Origin: Acidobacteriota bacterium | GTDB taxonomy: Bacteria > Acidobacteriota > UBA6911 | Assembly: GCA_017860075.1 (NCBI GenBank) | Contig: JAFNAH010000111.1 | Coordinates: forward strand, 1 to 13,566 | Direction of reading: 5' to 3' | DNA: 13,566 nucleotides | Part shown: one piece after another, positions 1 to 7,359 of the stretch | Layout: each line of letters opens with the position of its first letter | How positions within the stretch are numbered: the first letter of the stretch is position 1 | Made by a program: the position numbers and the translations under genes | Notes under the pieces: model-generated | Databases searched by the model: none | Seen by the model: only the letters and a program-made list of their open reading frames with translations | What the model was told of the DNA's origin: nothing

Positions 1-20
1 CAACAGAACGGACCTACTTC
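1..20 (-). repeat. Partial copy of the palindromic repeat, cut by the window edge
   Basis: The reverse complement of bases 1-19 matches bases 8465-8483 at 17 of 19 positions, sharing the core AAGTAGGTCCG followed by TCTGTT. At 8470-8492 this sequence forms the left arm and loop of a perfect hairpin, so the rest of this copy should lie just left of the window. The TAG stop codon of the neighbouring binding-protein gene (14-16) lies inside the repeat. The match is seen directly; the completion of the hairpin is inferred. Confidence 0.6.
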
Positions 21-988
21 CGAGCGCCCCACATCCTCGCGGAAGCCTCTCTGAGGTTCGCCTGGTTGATCACGAAACCCTCGTCCAGGATCCTGTCCGG
101 AACTTCCTTGCCGGCCTTCAGATCCAGAACCGCCTGCACTGCAGCGGAGGACTCGAAGTAGACATCCTGCACGCCGTCAGCATCCAGGTAACCTTCCACG
201 AGCATTTGATATGCGGTGGCGTCGCCATCGAAGCCACCGAGCACCACGTGTCCCTCCTCCCCGATCTTCCTGTACTTGCCCGCCGTCTTCAACGCGGACA
301 CGATGGAGGGGAAGAGGAAATCCGACGACGTGAAAATGAAATCGATGTCCGGGTTGGCCTGCAGCCCGTTTGTCACGCCCGCGAGCGCCTTTTCCTGGTT
401 CCATTCGGTCGGCACTCGTGCCACCACCTCGATCGTATCAGAGAAGTCTCTGAGCGCATCGTCGAAGCCGTCGCGCCTTCCGACGGCATTGATATCGCCC
501 AGGTCGCCGATGAGGATCATCGCCTTGTGCTTCCCTCCGCTCTTCTTTGCCTGTTGCGCCATGTACTCGACAGTGGCGCGGGCGATCTTGTAGTTGTCCG
601 CCACGACGGCCACGGCGCGGGCGTCGGTCCGGTCACAGGGACGGTTGTACAGAACGATCGGAATACCGGCCTGATTCGCGGCCCGGATCATCGGGATCAC
701 GGTCTTGGCATCCTTCGGAACAACGATGATGCCGTCGACTCTTCGGGCGATGAAACTCTGAATCTGCTCGAGCTGCCGGTTTGCATCGCCTTCCGCGATC
801 GCCTCGAGCATGGTGATTCCGCGTTTGTTCATCTCGTCCTTCATGGCCTCGAAACTGGCCACCCAGTATTCCGTCTGAAGGATTTCAAAAGCCACGCCGA
901 TGGTCAGCCCGGCGCGCGGCCCGACCCGATTACAGGCGACAACCATCACTACTGAAAACACGAGAATTCGAAGCAGCCGGGTGCTCAT
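14..988 (-). CDS. Sugar ABC transporter substrate-binding lipoprotein (RbsB-like, Peripla_BP_4)
   Basis: A 324-residue periplasmic binding protein of the ribose/galactose (type I) fold, expected to capture a sugar outside the inner membrane and pass it to an ABC permease. The N-terminus has a short hydrophobic signal ending in the lipobox VVAC, so Cys19 is the likely lipidated residue. Typical family elements follow: GVAFEILQTEYW near 31-42, VDGIIVVPKD at 85-93, IPIVLYNRP at 109-117, an R-R-D-G-F element at 171-175, SSDFLFPSIVSALK at 221-234 and GGFDGD at 251-256. The ATG at 988 is chosen over an upstream in-frame ATG at 1024 because GGAGAG lies just before it and the signal peptide then starts correctly. 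It is the last gene of the minus-strand run seen here. No permease or ATPase gene accompanies it in the window. Ligand unknown; apiose or a related branched pentose is inferred from the neighbours. Confidence 0.88.
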   Translation of the reverse strand: MSTRLLRILVFSVVMVVACNRVGPRAGLTIGVAFEILQTEYWVASFEAMKDEMNKRGITMLEAIAEGDANRQLEQIQSFIARRVDGIIVVPKDAKTVIPMIRAANQAGIPIVLYNRPCDRTDARAVAVVADNYKIARATVEYMAQQAKKSGGKHKAMILIGDLGDINAVGRRDGFDDALRDFSDTIEVVARVPTEWNQEKALAGVTNGLQANPDIDFIFTSSDFLFPSIVSALKTAGKYRKIGEEGHVVLGGFDGDATAYQMLVEGYLDADGVQDVYFESSAAVQAVLDLKAGKEVPDRILDEGFVINQANLREASARMWGARK

Positions 989-1032
989 GGGCTCTCTCCG
1001 TGTGACCAGGCGGCCAACCAACAAATGCAGCC

Positions 1033-1863
1033 TCAGGGCGTCGTGATGGCCTCGAGGGTCTCGCGCACACTGTCCGGCTCGAAGACCTTCTTCCAGTCCG
1101 GCTGGAATATCTGCGACCGCGCCCGTTCCATGGCTTTGATCGCACCGTCCGAGAACCTCACGTCGACCTCTCCGAAGAAGATGGCCAGTTGGATGTTGAT
1201 GTGGCCCAGGAGAAAATCACGCGCGGCTTCCGCCGGCACTCCGCGCCGGATCGCCTCGTCCAATGCCTCGCGGATGGTCTGGATGCAGGTTTGGGAAGTG
1301 GTCTCCACAAGCGCCGGCTCGAGGATCGCCATCTGCTCGACCGTGACGCGGTGAACCTTCATTACCGGCGCAAACATCTCGCGCACCAGCGCCTCGCCCC
1401 GGGCATAGTCGTCCTCGGTGCCCTGCAGAAGAGCGCACACGACATTCTGTTTTGCCTTGATGCCGCCGTAGAAGTCACGTTGCGCTTCCGGGTCGGTCTC
1501 ATCGCTGAAGACCGGAGGATGACACGGATGCGTGACGATGTAACGGACGTCCCGGCGCATCTTGACCTTCCCGGCGCAGGGCGCCGCAGGATCCAGGCAG
1601 ACGACCATGGCGCCGCTCCGGAGATCAGGCAGGATCTCCGCAGATATACGCTCAATCAGGCGGTCAGGTACTGCCAGAATGACGAAATCGGCGTCACCGA
1701 GCGCCTGATCCTGCGGGGTTGTCTCGAGGCCTCGTTTCCTGAGGTTTTCTCGCCCGGCCTCTCCCACCTCAACGTAGTGCATCCGGTGAGGAGTGTCCCT
1801 CAACCGGTCTGCGATGCGGCATCCTATTTTGCCGCCCGCACCCATGAGAGCAATGGTCTTCAT
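1033..1863 (-). CDS. NAD-dependent PGDH_C-type dehydrogenase, probable D-apionate oxidoisomerase (ApnO-like)
   Basis: A 276-residue cytoplasmic oxidoreductase. A Rossmann fold opens the protein (MKTIALMGAGGKIG; GxGGxxG at 8-14), with LAVPD at 64-67 ending a central strand. The conserved stretch THPCHPPVFSDE (111-122) and the alpha-helical C-terminal half (about 130-276, with GHINIQLAIFFGEVD at 220-234) fit the phosphogluconate-dehydrogenase-like C-terminal (PGDH_C) family. The characterised family member I recall is D-apionate oxidoisomerase, which turns D-apionate into 3-oxo-isoapionate with NAD. The glycosidase two genes upstream is of the apiosidase family, which supports that assignment, but substrate specificity cannot be read from the sequence. 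Two ATGs are possible; 1863 is preferred because AGGAG then lies 8-9 bases upstream, whereas the ATG at 1869 is too close. A 62-base gap separates it from the preceding oxidoreductase, so co-transcription is likely. Confidence 0.75.
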   Translation of the reverse strand: MKTIALMGAGGKIGCRIADRLRDTPHRMHYVEVGEAGRENLRKRGLETTPQDQALGDADFVILAVPDRLIERISAEILPDLRSGAMVVCLDPAAPCAGKVKMRRDVRYIVTHPCHPPVFSDETDPEAQRDFYGGIKAKQNVVCALLQGTEDDYARGEALVREMFAPVMKVHRVTVEQMAILEPALVETTSQTCIQTIREALDEAIRRGVPAEAARDFLLGHINIQLAIFFGEVDVRFSDGAIKAMERARSQIFQPDWKKVFEPDSVRETLEAITTP

Positions 1864-1925
1864 GTGCATTTCTCCTATACGAACTCAGAGTCCCCCGATT
1901 CTTGACTGTCCACAAAGCCTTCGCG

Positions 1926-3005
1926 TCAGGCCGCGGAGCCGATCTCCACGACTTGTCCGCTGCACGCCGATTCGTAGGAGGCAAAAACAAGCTGGACCGT
2001 TCTCAAGTTATCCTCGCCGGTGGTCTCGGCCTCGCCCTCTCCCCGGAGCGCCGCGAGCAGATCCGCGTTGCATGGGACGATGCTGGCGTGCACCAGATCG
2101 TAAGCCGGGTCGGCCCACGCGTATCGGGGCGGCGGGTAGCGCCTGGCGTGAGTGCCTTCGGCCGTCGTGACGCGGATCCAGTAGTCAGGCCCCAATTCCA
2201 ACGATCCCCTGGTCCCCTCGACGAAGATGTGGGTCTCGGGGAAGCGTTCGCGTTCGGTGCGACTGGCGTAGCTCAAGTCGCACGCCACGGTCGTCCCTCC
2301 GCCCATCTTCATTATCACCGTGGCTACGTCTTCTCCGCGAATGTCCTCGTGGATCCGGTGTGTCCGGCAATAGAGGGTTTCGGCCTCACCGAAGAGAAAG
2401 CGCGCCACATCCAGGATGTGGCTCCCCATGTCCGTCAGGATGAACTGCTCAATTTCCTTAAGGAAGGGCTGGTTGTCGAACACCGGGAAACTGGTGCAGT
2501 ACTGGATCCGCGCGCGGAAAGGCGTTCCTATTCGCTCCGCGGTCAGCTCTGCCTTCAGCTGACGGATCGGTGTCTGCCAGCGCCAGTTTTCATGGATATA
2601 AAGGGGGACGCCGGCGTGGCGGCAGGTCTCGAGCATTTGCCGCCCCTCCTCCAACGACGTCGCCATTGGCTTCTGGCAGGTGACCGGCAAGCCATGTTCT
2701 GCGGCGAGAGAAACAAACCGATTGTGGGTCGATACGTCGGTGATGACGTCGAGGAAATCCAGCTTTTCCCGGCGCAGCATTTCCCCGGCATCGTCGTAAA
2801 CTGCCGGGATACCGAACTCTCGTGCCAGCACCTCGGCCTTGCCGCGTGTTCGATTGTAGAGCGCCACGCACTCGGCACCCTTCAGCTCTCGCCAGGCTGC
2901 AAGCTGAAAACGCGACCAGAAGCCCGTCCCGGCAATCGCAAATCGCGATGCCGGAGCCCTCGTCCTGGATTTCGGGTTATCTTTGCCACCGGGATTTCCA
3001 AACAT
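1926..3005 (-). CDS. Gfo/Idh/MocA family NAD(P)-dependent sugar dehydrogenase, possibly D-apiose dehydrogenase-like
   Basis: A 359-residue cytoplasmic dehydrogenase. The Rossmann domain starts at about 21 (RFAIAGTGFWSRFQ, nucleotide-binding GTGFW at 26-30). The family's EKP motif appears as CQKPMA (110-115), with Lys112 the expected catalytic lysine. The second conserved block, TDMGSHILDV (191-200), supplies the Asp192/His196 pair found in sugar dehydrogenases of this family. Residues 1-20 are an unconserved leader. The ATG at 3005 is preferred to the far upstream ATG at 3179 because GAGGGAG precedes it by 6 bases and the upstream extension is low-complexity, Arg-rich and overlaps the preceding gene. 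D-apiose dehydrogenase, which makes apionolactone, belongs to this family; placement between a GH140-like gene and an apionate oxidoisomerase-like gene makes that role attractive. Many other sugar oxidations are possible, so the specific role is inference. Confidence 0.82.
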   Translation of the reverse strand: MFGNPGGKDNPKSRTRAPASRFAIAGTGFWSRFQLAAWRELKGAECVALYNRTRGKAEVLAREFGIPAVYDDAGEMLRREKLDFLDVITDVSTHNRFVSLAAEHGLPVTCQKPMATSLEEGRQMLETCRHAGVPLYIHENWRWQTPIRQLKAELTAERIGTPFRARIQYCTSFPVFDNQPFLKEIEQFILTDMGSHILDVARFLFGEAETLYCRTHRIHEDIRGEDVATVIMKMGGGTTVACDLSYASRTERERFPETHIFVEGTRGSLELGPDYWIRVTTAEGTHARRYPPPRYAWADPAYDLVHASIVPCNADLLAALRGEGEAETTGEDNLRTVQLVFASYESACSGQVVEIGSAA

Positions 3006-3026
3006 CACGAACTCCCTCGATCTCTG

Positions 3027-3107
3027 ACTCCGGAGTGCGTCCGCGCCGTCGGCGCGGACAGGATGCGCGCTTCGGCGAAGCGAGCCCACGTTCTCCTGCC
3101 GAGGCAG
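3027..3107. other. Three tandem stem-loops in the gap between the glycosidase and the oxidoreductase gene
   Basis: The 103-base gap contains three perfect inverted repeats. CTGCC/GGCAG with loop GA lies at 3096-3107, two bases past the glycosidase stop. CGCTTC/GAAGCG with loop GGC lies at 3068-3082. GTCCGCGCC/GGCGCGGAC with loop GTC lies at 3039-3059. A 10-base palindrome (ACTCCGGAGT, 3027-3036) follows. No T-run follows any stem on the minus strand, so these are not classical intrinsic terminators. They could stabilise or process the operon mRNA, or be a relic of a dispersed palindromic repeat. Confidence 0.6.
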
Positions 3108-3108
3108 A

Positions 3109-4614
3109 TCATTGCGCCGGGCCCGGCGCTCCCGCGCTGCCGGGCGGAGGATATCCTTTTGAAGCGTCGTCGAGAACAAGCACCCAGTCCAGGTGCTCGC
3201 CCGGGTCCGGTGGTGCGAATTCGCGTTCCCCTGTGTTGGGGAACTCTCCGATCAGTTTCGCTGAGCCATTCCGCGGGTTGAACCACCAGGCCTTCACCCG
3301 TTCTCCCCCGATTCTGTCCATGTGCACGCTGAACCTGCGGCCTACGGGAGCATAAATCATCGCGTAGCTGCCTTCCTCGTCACGCGTGGCCACAAAACGC
3401 GCACGGCCGGCGCCTGGAACGGACGCCTTCACCCTGGACACGACCAGGATGGCATCGTCAGGGGCTCGAGTCAGGAACGGCCGGGACTCGATCAATTGGC
3501 GAGCAAACTTCATCTGGCCGGCACCGGGCTGATCGATCGCCTCGTACCACGGCATGAGCGGGCCATTGACCGGTTCACGGCCCGGTTGCCACATCTGCCA
3601 TACGGCGTGATTTCCGTAAGTATGCCCGAAAGCACCGCTGAACAAGTCCCAATAGAGCGGACTGCGCACGTCCGCGGCTACCGAATAACCCAGCTCCCCG
3701 GGTTTGAAGGAAACCGGGTGGTCCTCGTAGAGCGGTTCCCCGTCGATTACCGGCTTGACCGGAACGCGGTCGTAATCCGAGCGTGTGGATGCGTAGCGCT
3801 CGAATTCGGCGCCGTGGCCGTTCTGCCGCATGTTGAAGTCGAGCCACTCCTCCTCATGGAACCACTCCGCGGAACCGGTGCCGCCGGTGGGGTGCAGCGT
3901 AATGAGATGCTCTCCCGCATCGCCCCGGCGCAAGCCCTGCGCCATGGCCCGCAGTATCTCCTTCTGTGAGTCGCTTTCCACGGGGCGATCGCCCCCGAGG
4001 ATCCAGATGATCGGCTTGCCGCGGTATCGACGGCCGAGCCACTCCCCGTAGAGCGCGGCATTCTGTGGCGTGAAGATCTCCGGTCCCTTTCCCCACTTCT
4101 TGTTCCACTTGTCTCCCCATGTGGGAAGGAAGCCTATGAACAATCCCAGCTGCTCCGCTTTGTCGACGATAAAATCAACGTGGTCCCAATAGTCGTTTTC
4201 GGGGCCCTCGCGCACGGCGGGCTTCGTCGGATCGTTGTCTGTCAGAGGCATGTATCCGTAAGGATTGGGGGCGTTCAATCCGTCCAGTTCGGCGAGCGCG
4301 ACGGCCTGGATGACGGTGAAGCCCTTCCGCGCGCGGTCTTCCAGGTAGCGCGTCGCTTCTTCGCGATTCAGGCGATGAAACAACTCCCACGCCGTGTCGC
4401 CGAGGTAGAAAAACGGCTGCCCGTCTTCCTTCACGAGAAAACGGTGATTCCCGTTCACCTGAAGCCGCGGCGCACCGGCAGCGCACAGGGAAGCCGTCGG
4501 CGCGGCGATCGCGCACAACATGATCACAGCCTGGTGGACAGAACGCCGGACAACGCTGAGAACAGCGCTCGGTGCCGCCGGCGAAGTATTACATCTTCTT
4601 TCGCGGCGATTCAT
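3109..4614 (-). CDS. Secreted GH140-like glycosidase (DUF4038), probable apiosidase
   Basis: A 501-residue exported glycoside hydrolase. Basic residues at 1-28 precede a hydrophobic stretch (about 29-46, [19 protein letters not shown]), consistent with a Sec signal with a long n-region. The catalytic TIM barrel runs from about 48 to 375: [15 protein letters not shown] at 68-82, [11 protein letters not shown] at 160-170, WILGGDRP at 204-211 and [10 protein letters not shown] at 291-300. The Asp in GGDR (209) and the Glu in DGEP (293) sit where this family keeps its acid/base and nucleophile. A C-terminal beta domain (about 385-485; WWFNPRNG at 443-450) resembles the collagen-binding-like domain usually paired with DUF4038. 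Characterised GH140 enzymes cleave D-apiose linkages in rhamnogalacturonan II. The ATG at 4614 is chosen because AAGGAGG lies 9 bases upstream. The start overlaps the end of the kinase gene by 26 bases. Family assignment is firm; substrate is inferred. Confidence 0.85.
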   Translation of the reverse strand: MNRRERRCNTSPAAPSAVLSVVRRSVHQAVIMLCAIAAPTASLCAAGAPRLQVNGNHRFLVKEDGQPFFYLGDTAWELFHRLNREEATRYLEDRARKGFTVIQAVALAELDGLNAPNPYGYMPLTDNDPTKPAVREGPENDYWDHVDFIVDKAEQLGLFIGFLPTWGDKWNKKWGKGPEIFTPQNAALYGEWLGRRYRGKPIIWILGGDRPVESDSQKEILRAMAQGLRRGDAGEHLITLHPTGGTGSAEWFHEEEWLDFNMRQNGHGAEFERYASTRSDYDRVPVKPVIDGEPLYEDHPVSFKPGELGYSVAADVRSPLYWDLFSGAFGHTYGNHAVWQMWQPGREPVNGPLMPWYEAIDQPGAGQMKFARQLIESRPFLTRAPDDAILVVSRVKASVPGAGRARFVATRDEEGSYAMIYAPVGRRFSVHMDRIGGERVKAWWFNPRNGSAKLIGEFPNTGEREFAPPDPGEHLDWVLVLDDASKGYPPPGSAGAPGPAQ

Positions 4615-5761
4615 CGATGGCAACCTCCTTTCCCGGTCCCGGGATGAGACTCGTAGGCGACTGCATGGTGAATTGAAACCGGGTAACTGCGTCGCGTTCG
4701 ATCTTCTCCAACACTGCACCCACCGCTCCGAGCACGCCGCTGAAGTATCCCAGGCGGGACACCTGGACCTGGATCCTTCGATGTTTCCATACGGGGACCC
4801 CGGACTTCAACCCATTCTGGAAATGCTGCAGGAGCAGGGGATTGTTCTCAACGATTCCGCCCGAAAGGATGATCATCTCCGGATCCAGGATCTGAATGAT
4901 CGAGACGACCCCGGCGGCAAGATGCCCGGCCAGAGCGCGGATCGCTTCGGAGGCAGCGGCATCGCCTGCCTGCGCCGCTGTGATGACTTCCTCGGCGTCC
5001 TTGAAACGTCCGCCGGCGAACCGGAGCAGGGCCGAAGCATTGGCATACGCCTCGAGGCAGCCTCTCTTCCCGCAAGTGCATGGGTGGCCGTCGGGCACGA
5101 GGGTGATGTGGCCGAGCGCGTTGGCAAAGAAATGAGGGCCGCGGTTGAGACCGCCCCCGATCACGCAGCCTCCGCCCACACCGGTCCCCAGCGTCAGGCA
5201 GACAAAATCCCGCACCGTCCGGCCGACACCGAACTGTCTTTCAGCGAGTGCGAGTGCGTTGGCGTCATTCTCGACCGCCACAGGCAGGCCGGTTGCTTCT
5301 TCCAGCTCCGCTGCAATCGGCGTGCCTGTCCAGCCTGGAAGATTCTCGGTGGCATACACCACCCGGCCCGTGTAGAAGTCTACCCAACCGGCTGTGGCAA
5401 TGCCGAGAGCGGAGGGTGTGATCCCTTTCTGCCGTGCAGTAAGCATCCACTGGCGAGCGACCGACTTCAGATGATCGATGAGAACCTGGCGCCCTCCTCC
5501 GGCGGGAGTCGGGACCACTGCGGTGTGGAGCAGTTCCCCTTCCCGCGAGACAATCCCCGTTTTGGTGTTTGTTCCGCCCAGGTCAATGGCCAGAAAATGC
5601 CGATTCTGTGCCTTGTCTTCCCGTTCCATTGACAGCAGGCCGGCAAAACGCCGGGTGATTTCCCCGGGGGCGGTGATGGCGGTGCCGACGACGACGGCGA
5701 ACGACCCGGCACGCATGGCTTCCCGGGCCTGCTCCGGCGTGTGGATACGCCCCTCGGTCAC
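4589..5761 (-). CDS. ROK sugar kinase with N-terminal NanE remnant (NanE/NanK-type fusion, 3' part)
   Basis: A 390-residue product. Residues 1-44 ([15 protein letters not shown], then AVVVGTAIT at 22-30) are the C-terminal end of an N-acetylmannosamine-6-phosphate 2-epimerase. A complete ROK kinase follows from about 55 to 355: phosphate-binding [10 protein letters not shown] (60-69), catalytic Asp166 in ENDAN, GTGVGGG (192-198), the zinc signature His218-Cys228-Cys230-Cys235 (GH...[10 protein letters not shown]) and LSGGI (299-303). It should phosphorylate a hexose such as ManNAc or glucose with ATP; bifunctional NanE/NanK proteins are known. The only in-frame start near the front is a GTG at 5761, overlapping the TAG of the upstream nanE piece by one base. 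Met45 could start a kinase-only protein but has no clear ribosome site. The last 35 residues lie beyond the ROK fold and overlap the glycosidase ribosome site and start codon. Confidence 0.85.
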   Translation of the reverse strand: MTEGRIHTPEQAREAMRAGSFAVVVGTAITAPGEITRRFAGLLSMEREDKAQNRHFLAIDLGGTNTKTGIVSREGELLHTAVVPTPAGGGRQVLIDHLKSVARQWMLTARQKGITPSALGIATAGWVDFYTGRVVYATENLPGWTGTPIAAELEEATGLPVAVENDANALALAERQFGVGRTVRDFVCLTLGTGVGGGCVIGGGLNRGPHFFANALGHITLVPDGHPCTCGKRGCLEAYANASALLRFAGGRFKDAEEVITAAQAGDAAASEAIRALAGHLAAGVVSIIQILDPEMIILSGGIVENNPLLLQHFQNGLKSGVPVWKHRRIQVQVSRLGYFSGVLGAVGAVLEKIERDAVTRFQFTMQSPTSLIPGPGKEVAIDESPRKKM

Positions 5762-6237
5762 TACGCCGTATATCCGCGCAGCGTCGTGGCGATCAAATCG
5801 GCGCCCGCCTGCTGGGCTGCGAGCGCTTCATCCAGGGTAGCGATATCTGCCATGACCGGCACTCCGAGCTCCGCCCTGATCCGGCGAAGCCGGTCCAGCG
5901 CGCCAAGCTCCTGTCCCCTGCGTGTACAGTCGAGCGCGATGATGTCGGCCCCGGCAGCCACAATATCCTTTGCGGCCTCGAACGACCCGGTAATCAGCCA
6001 TCCACCTTCCGGAAACGGGGTCTTGCGGATGCCGATAATCGGCAGGTCAACTGCTCGTCGTATCGCGGCGACATCCGCAACACCGTTCGCGCGGATTCCG
6101 GCCGCCCCGCCTTGCCGGGCCGCGACCGCGAAGCGCGCCATCGCATCCGGGCCGTGGAAGATGTCCCCTTCCGGCGCCTGGCAGGAAACGATCAGTTGCC
6201 CGCGCAGTTTCTGACAGACTTCAGGCAAGTCCTTCAT
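5761..6237 (-). CDS. nanE: N-acetylmannosamine-6-phosphate 2-epimerase, N-terminal part (truncated)
   Basis: 158 residues covering the first two thirds of NanE, a TIM-barrel enzyme converting ManNAc-6-phosphate to GlcNAc-6-phosphate. Recognisable family segments are [12 protein letters not shown] (13-24), GIRANGV (47-53), LPIIGIRK (65-72), [12 protein letters not shown] (96-107), [12 protein letters not shown] (127-138) and [13 protein letters not shown] (145-157). The frame then stops at TAG. The family's C-terminal end reappears one base later in another frame, fused to the ROK kinase. Compared with E. coli NanE as I remember it, about 22-24 residues covering a helix and most of a barrel strand are missing between the two parts, so this is a deletion plus frameshift rather than a simple gene split, and activity is doubtful. 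The ATG at 6237 overlaps the stop of the permease gene (ATGA), which argues for translational coupling. Confidence 0.8.
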   Translation of the reverse strand: MKDLPEVCQKLRGQLIVSCQAPEGDIFHGPDAMARFAVAARQGGAAGIRANGVADVAAIRRAVDLPIIGIRKTPFPEGGWLITGSFEAAKDIVAAGADIIALDCTRRGQELGALDRLRRIRAELGVPVMADIATLDEALAAQQAGADLIATTLRGYTA

Positions 6238-7244
6238 GACACACCCAACCTGGATGAAGTTGCACACAGGATGATTGCCGCTATGATCGTGGCGATCCCG
6301 TAACGCATGAGTCGGGCTGCCTGGGGCTTCGCACTGCGCCATTCCCCCAGCCAGACACCCATCAGGTTCGCTACCAGCAGGCCGACCGCCAGGCTCAAAG
6401 GCCAGCCTATGGAAGGTCCCATGTCGCCGAGCAGCGGGGTAGCGGCCCCGTAAAGAAAAATGCTGCCTCCCCACAGCAGCCCCATCAGGATGCTCAACCC
6501 CCAGGCCCTGACGCCGCCCGAACCTCCCATCAGGGTTCGTGATCTGTTCTTGTTCATCAGATAGAGGCAGAACAGGATGTTCGGAATGGAACCTGCCGCA
6601 AGCATCAACAGCCAGATGGTATTGGTGGCGGTGAACTGCGAATATCCCATGCGCACGCCGGTGTCGGCTATCGGCAGCGCCAGTGAGTATCCGATATTGA
6701 AGATTGCCGACAGTATGCCGGAACCAATGCAGAAGAAATAAGCCCTGGTGCGCTTCCCCGGCGTGATCGTGCGATCGGCAGCTCCTTCGCGCAGGCGGCC
6801 GGCCAGGCCGCAGAGGGTCACACCCAGGAGAAAGGTCACGATGCCCGACAAGAGAAGGATCAGTTGCGCGTTCAACTGCAACTGACGGCGGAGGATCAGC
6901 GGGACCAGTGATCCCATGGCCGAACTCAGGCCGATCACAAGGCTGTTGGCCAGTGATACTCCCAGATAGTCCACACTCAGGCCAAACAGGATGGCGCCAA
7001 AACCCCATGTGAAACCGAATAGCAGGGCAGAGGACACAGCGCTCGAGGGGGCAGCCGCATACAATCCGCCGGGGTTGGGCCCCATGGCGGCCACCAACCC
7101 GGCGGGCATAAGCAAGCAGGCCGTCACGATGAAGACCAGCCAGATGTTCTCCCACTTCCACCCATGGATCATCTTCATCGGAGCCGTGAACAGTCCGTTG
7201 CAGAGACCTGAAACAACGGCCAGCAGCACCCCCCCAGTGATCAT
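6234..7244 (-). CDS. RhaT-family (L-rhamnose/H+ symporter type) sugar permease
   Basis: A 336-residue integral inner-membrane protein with about ten hydrophobic segments, belonging to the RhaT branch of the drug/metabolite transporter superfamily. Family-like features include the APMKMIHGWKWENIW element (21-35), FGFTWGFGAILFGLSVDYLG (76-95), the long middle loop rich in Arg/Lys (about 149-168), and the GLLWGGSIFLYGAAT segment (255-269) matching the GLMWY...FFYAWG block of E. coli RhaT. It ends with the LGEWRSAK loop and a last helix. Start at 7244 is supported by GGGGAG 8 bases upstream. It is the first gene of the minus-strand run and its TGA overlaps the nanE ATG. RhaT moves L-rhamnose, but relatives in other sugar loci probably carry other sugars, so the substrate is uncertain. 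Confidence 0.85.
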   Translation of the reverse strand: MITGGVLLAVVSGLCNGLFTAPMKMIHGWKWENIWLVFIVTACLLMPAGLVAAMGPNPGGLYAAAPSSAVSSALLFGFTWGFGAILFGLSVDYLGVSLANSLVIGLSSAMGSLVPLILRRQLQLNAQLILLLSGIVTFLLGVTLCGLAGRLREGAADRTITPGKRTRAYFFCIGSGILSAIFNIGYSLALPIADTGVRMGYSQFTATNTIWLLMLAAGSIPNILFCLYLMNKNRSRTLMGGSGGVRAWGLSILMGLLWGGSIFLYGAATPLLGDMGPSIGWPLSLAVGLLVANLMGVWLGEWRSAKPQAARLMRYGIATIIAAIILCATSSRLGVS

Positions 7245-7271
7245 TGCCGATGCTCCCCGTTTAGTATTGGC

Positions 7272-7299
7272 TTGACGTGCAAAAGAGAGCCCTGTTAAT
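7272..7299 (+). promoter_or_regulatory. Candidate sigma70 promoter for the DUF4434 lipoprotein gene
   Basis: TTGACG (7272-7277), a 16-base spacer, then GTTAAT (7294-7299) lies about 60 bases upstream of the ATG at 7360. The -35 box matches five of six consensus bases, the -10 box four of six. An inverted repeat GGATG/CATCC with a 7-base loop (7302-7318) overlaps the expected transcription start and could be an operator. No comparably good promoter was found for the divergent permease gene in the same gap. Confidence 0.35.
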
Positions 7300-7359
7300 G
7301 AGGATGCTTAGAACATCCGGAGCGTCTCGATGCTAGCAGAGAAGCGGGAGGAGCCCAAC

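Noticed and set aside
206..955. Plus-strand open frame of about 249 codons opposite the binding-protein gene
   Set aside because: Antisense shadow: His/Arg/Val-rich composition with no family resemblance.
1902..3281. Long plus-strand open frame of about 459 codons
   Set aside because: It lies antisense to the well-supported Gfo/Idh/MocA gene, has no ribosome site and no recognisable domain; a GC-rich shadow frame.
4480..4614. Lipobox at the glycosidase Cys in ASLCAAG
   Set aside because: The residues before Cys (Ala-Ser-Leu) do not fit the lipobox; ordinary signal peptidase cleavage is more likely.
6238..7161. Upstream open extension of the nanE frame
   Set aside because: It is the out-of-frame shadow of the permease gene; the ATGA overlap at 6237 is the real start.
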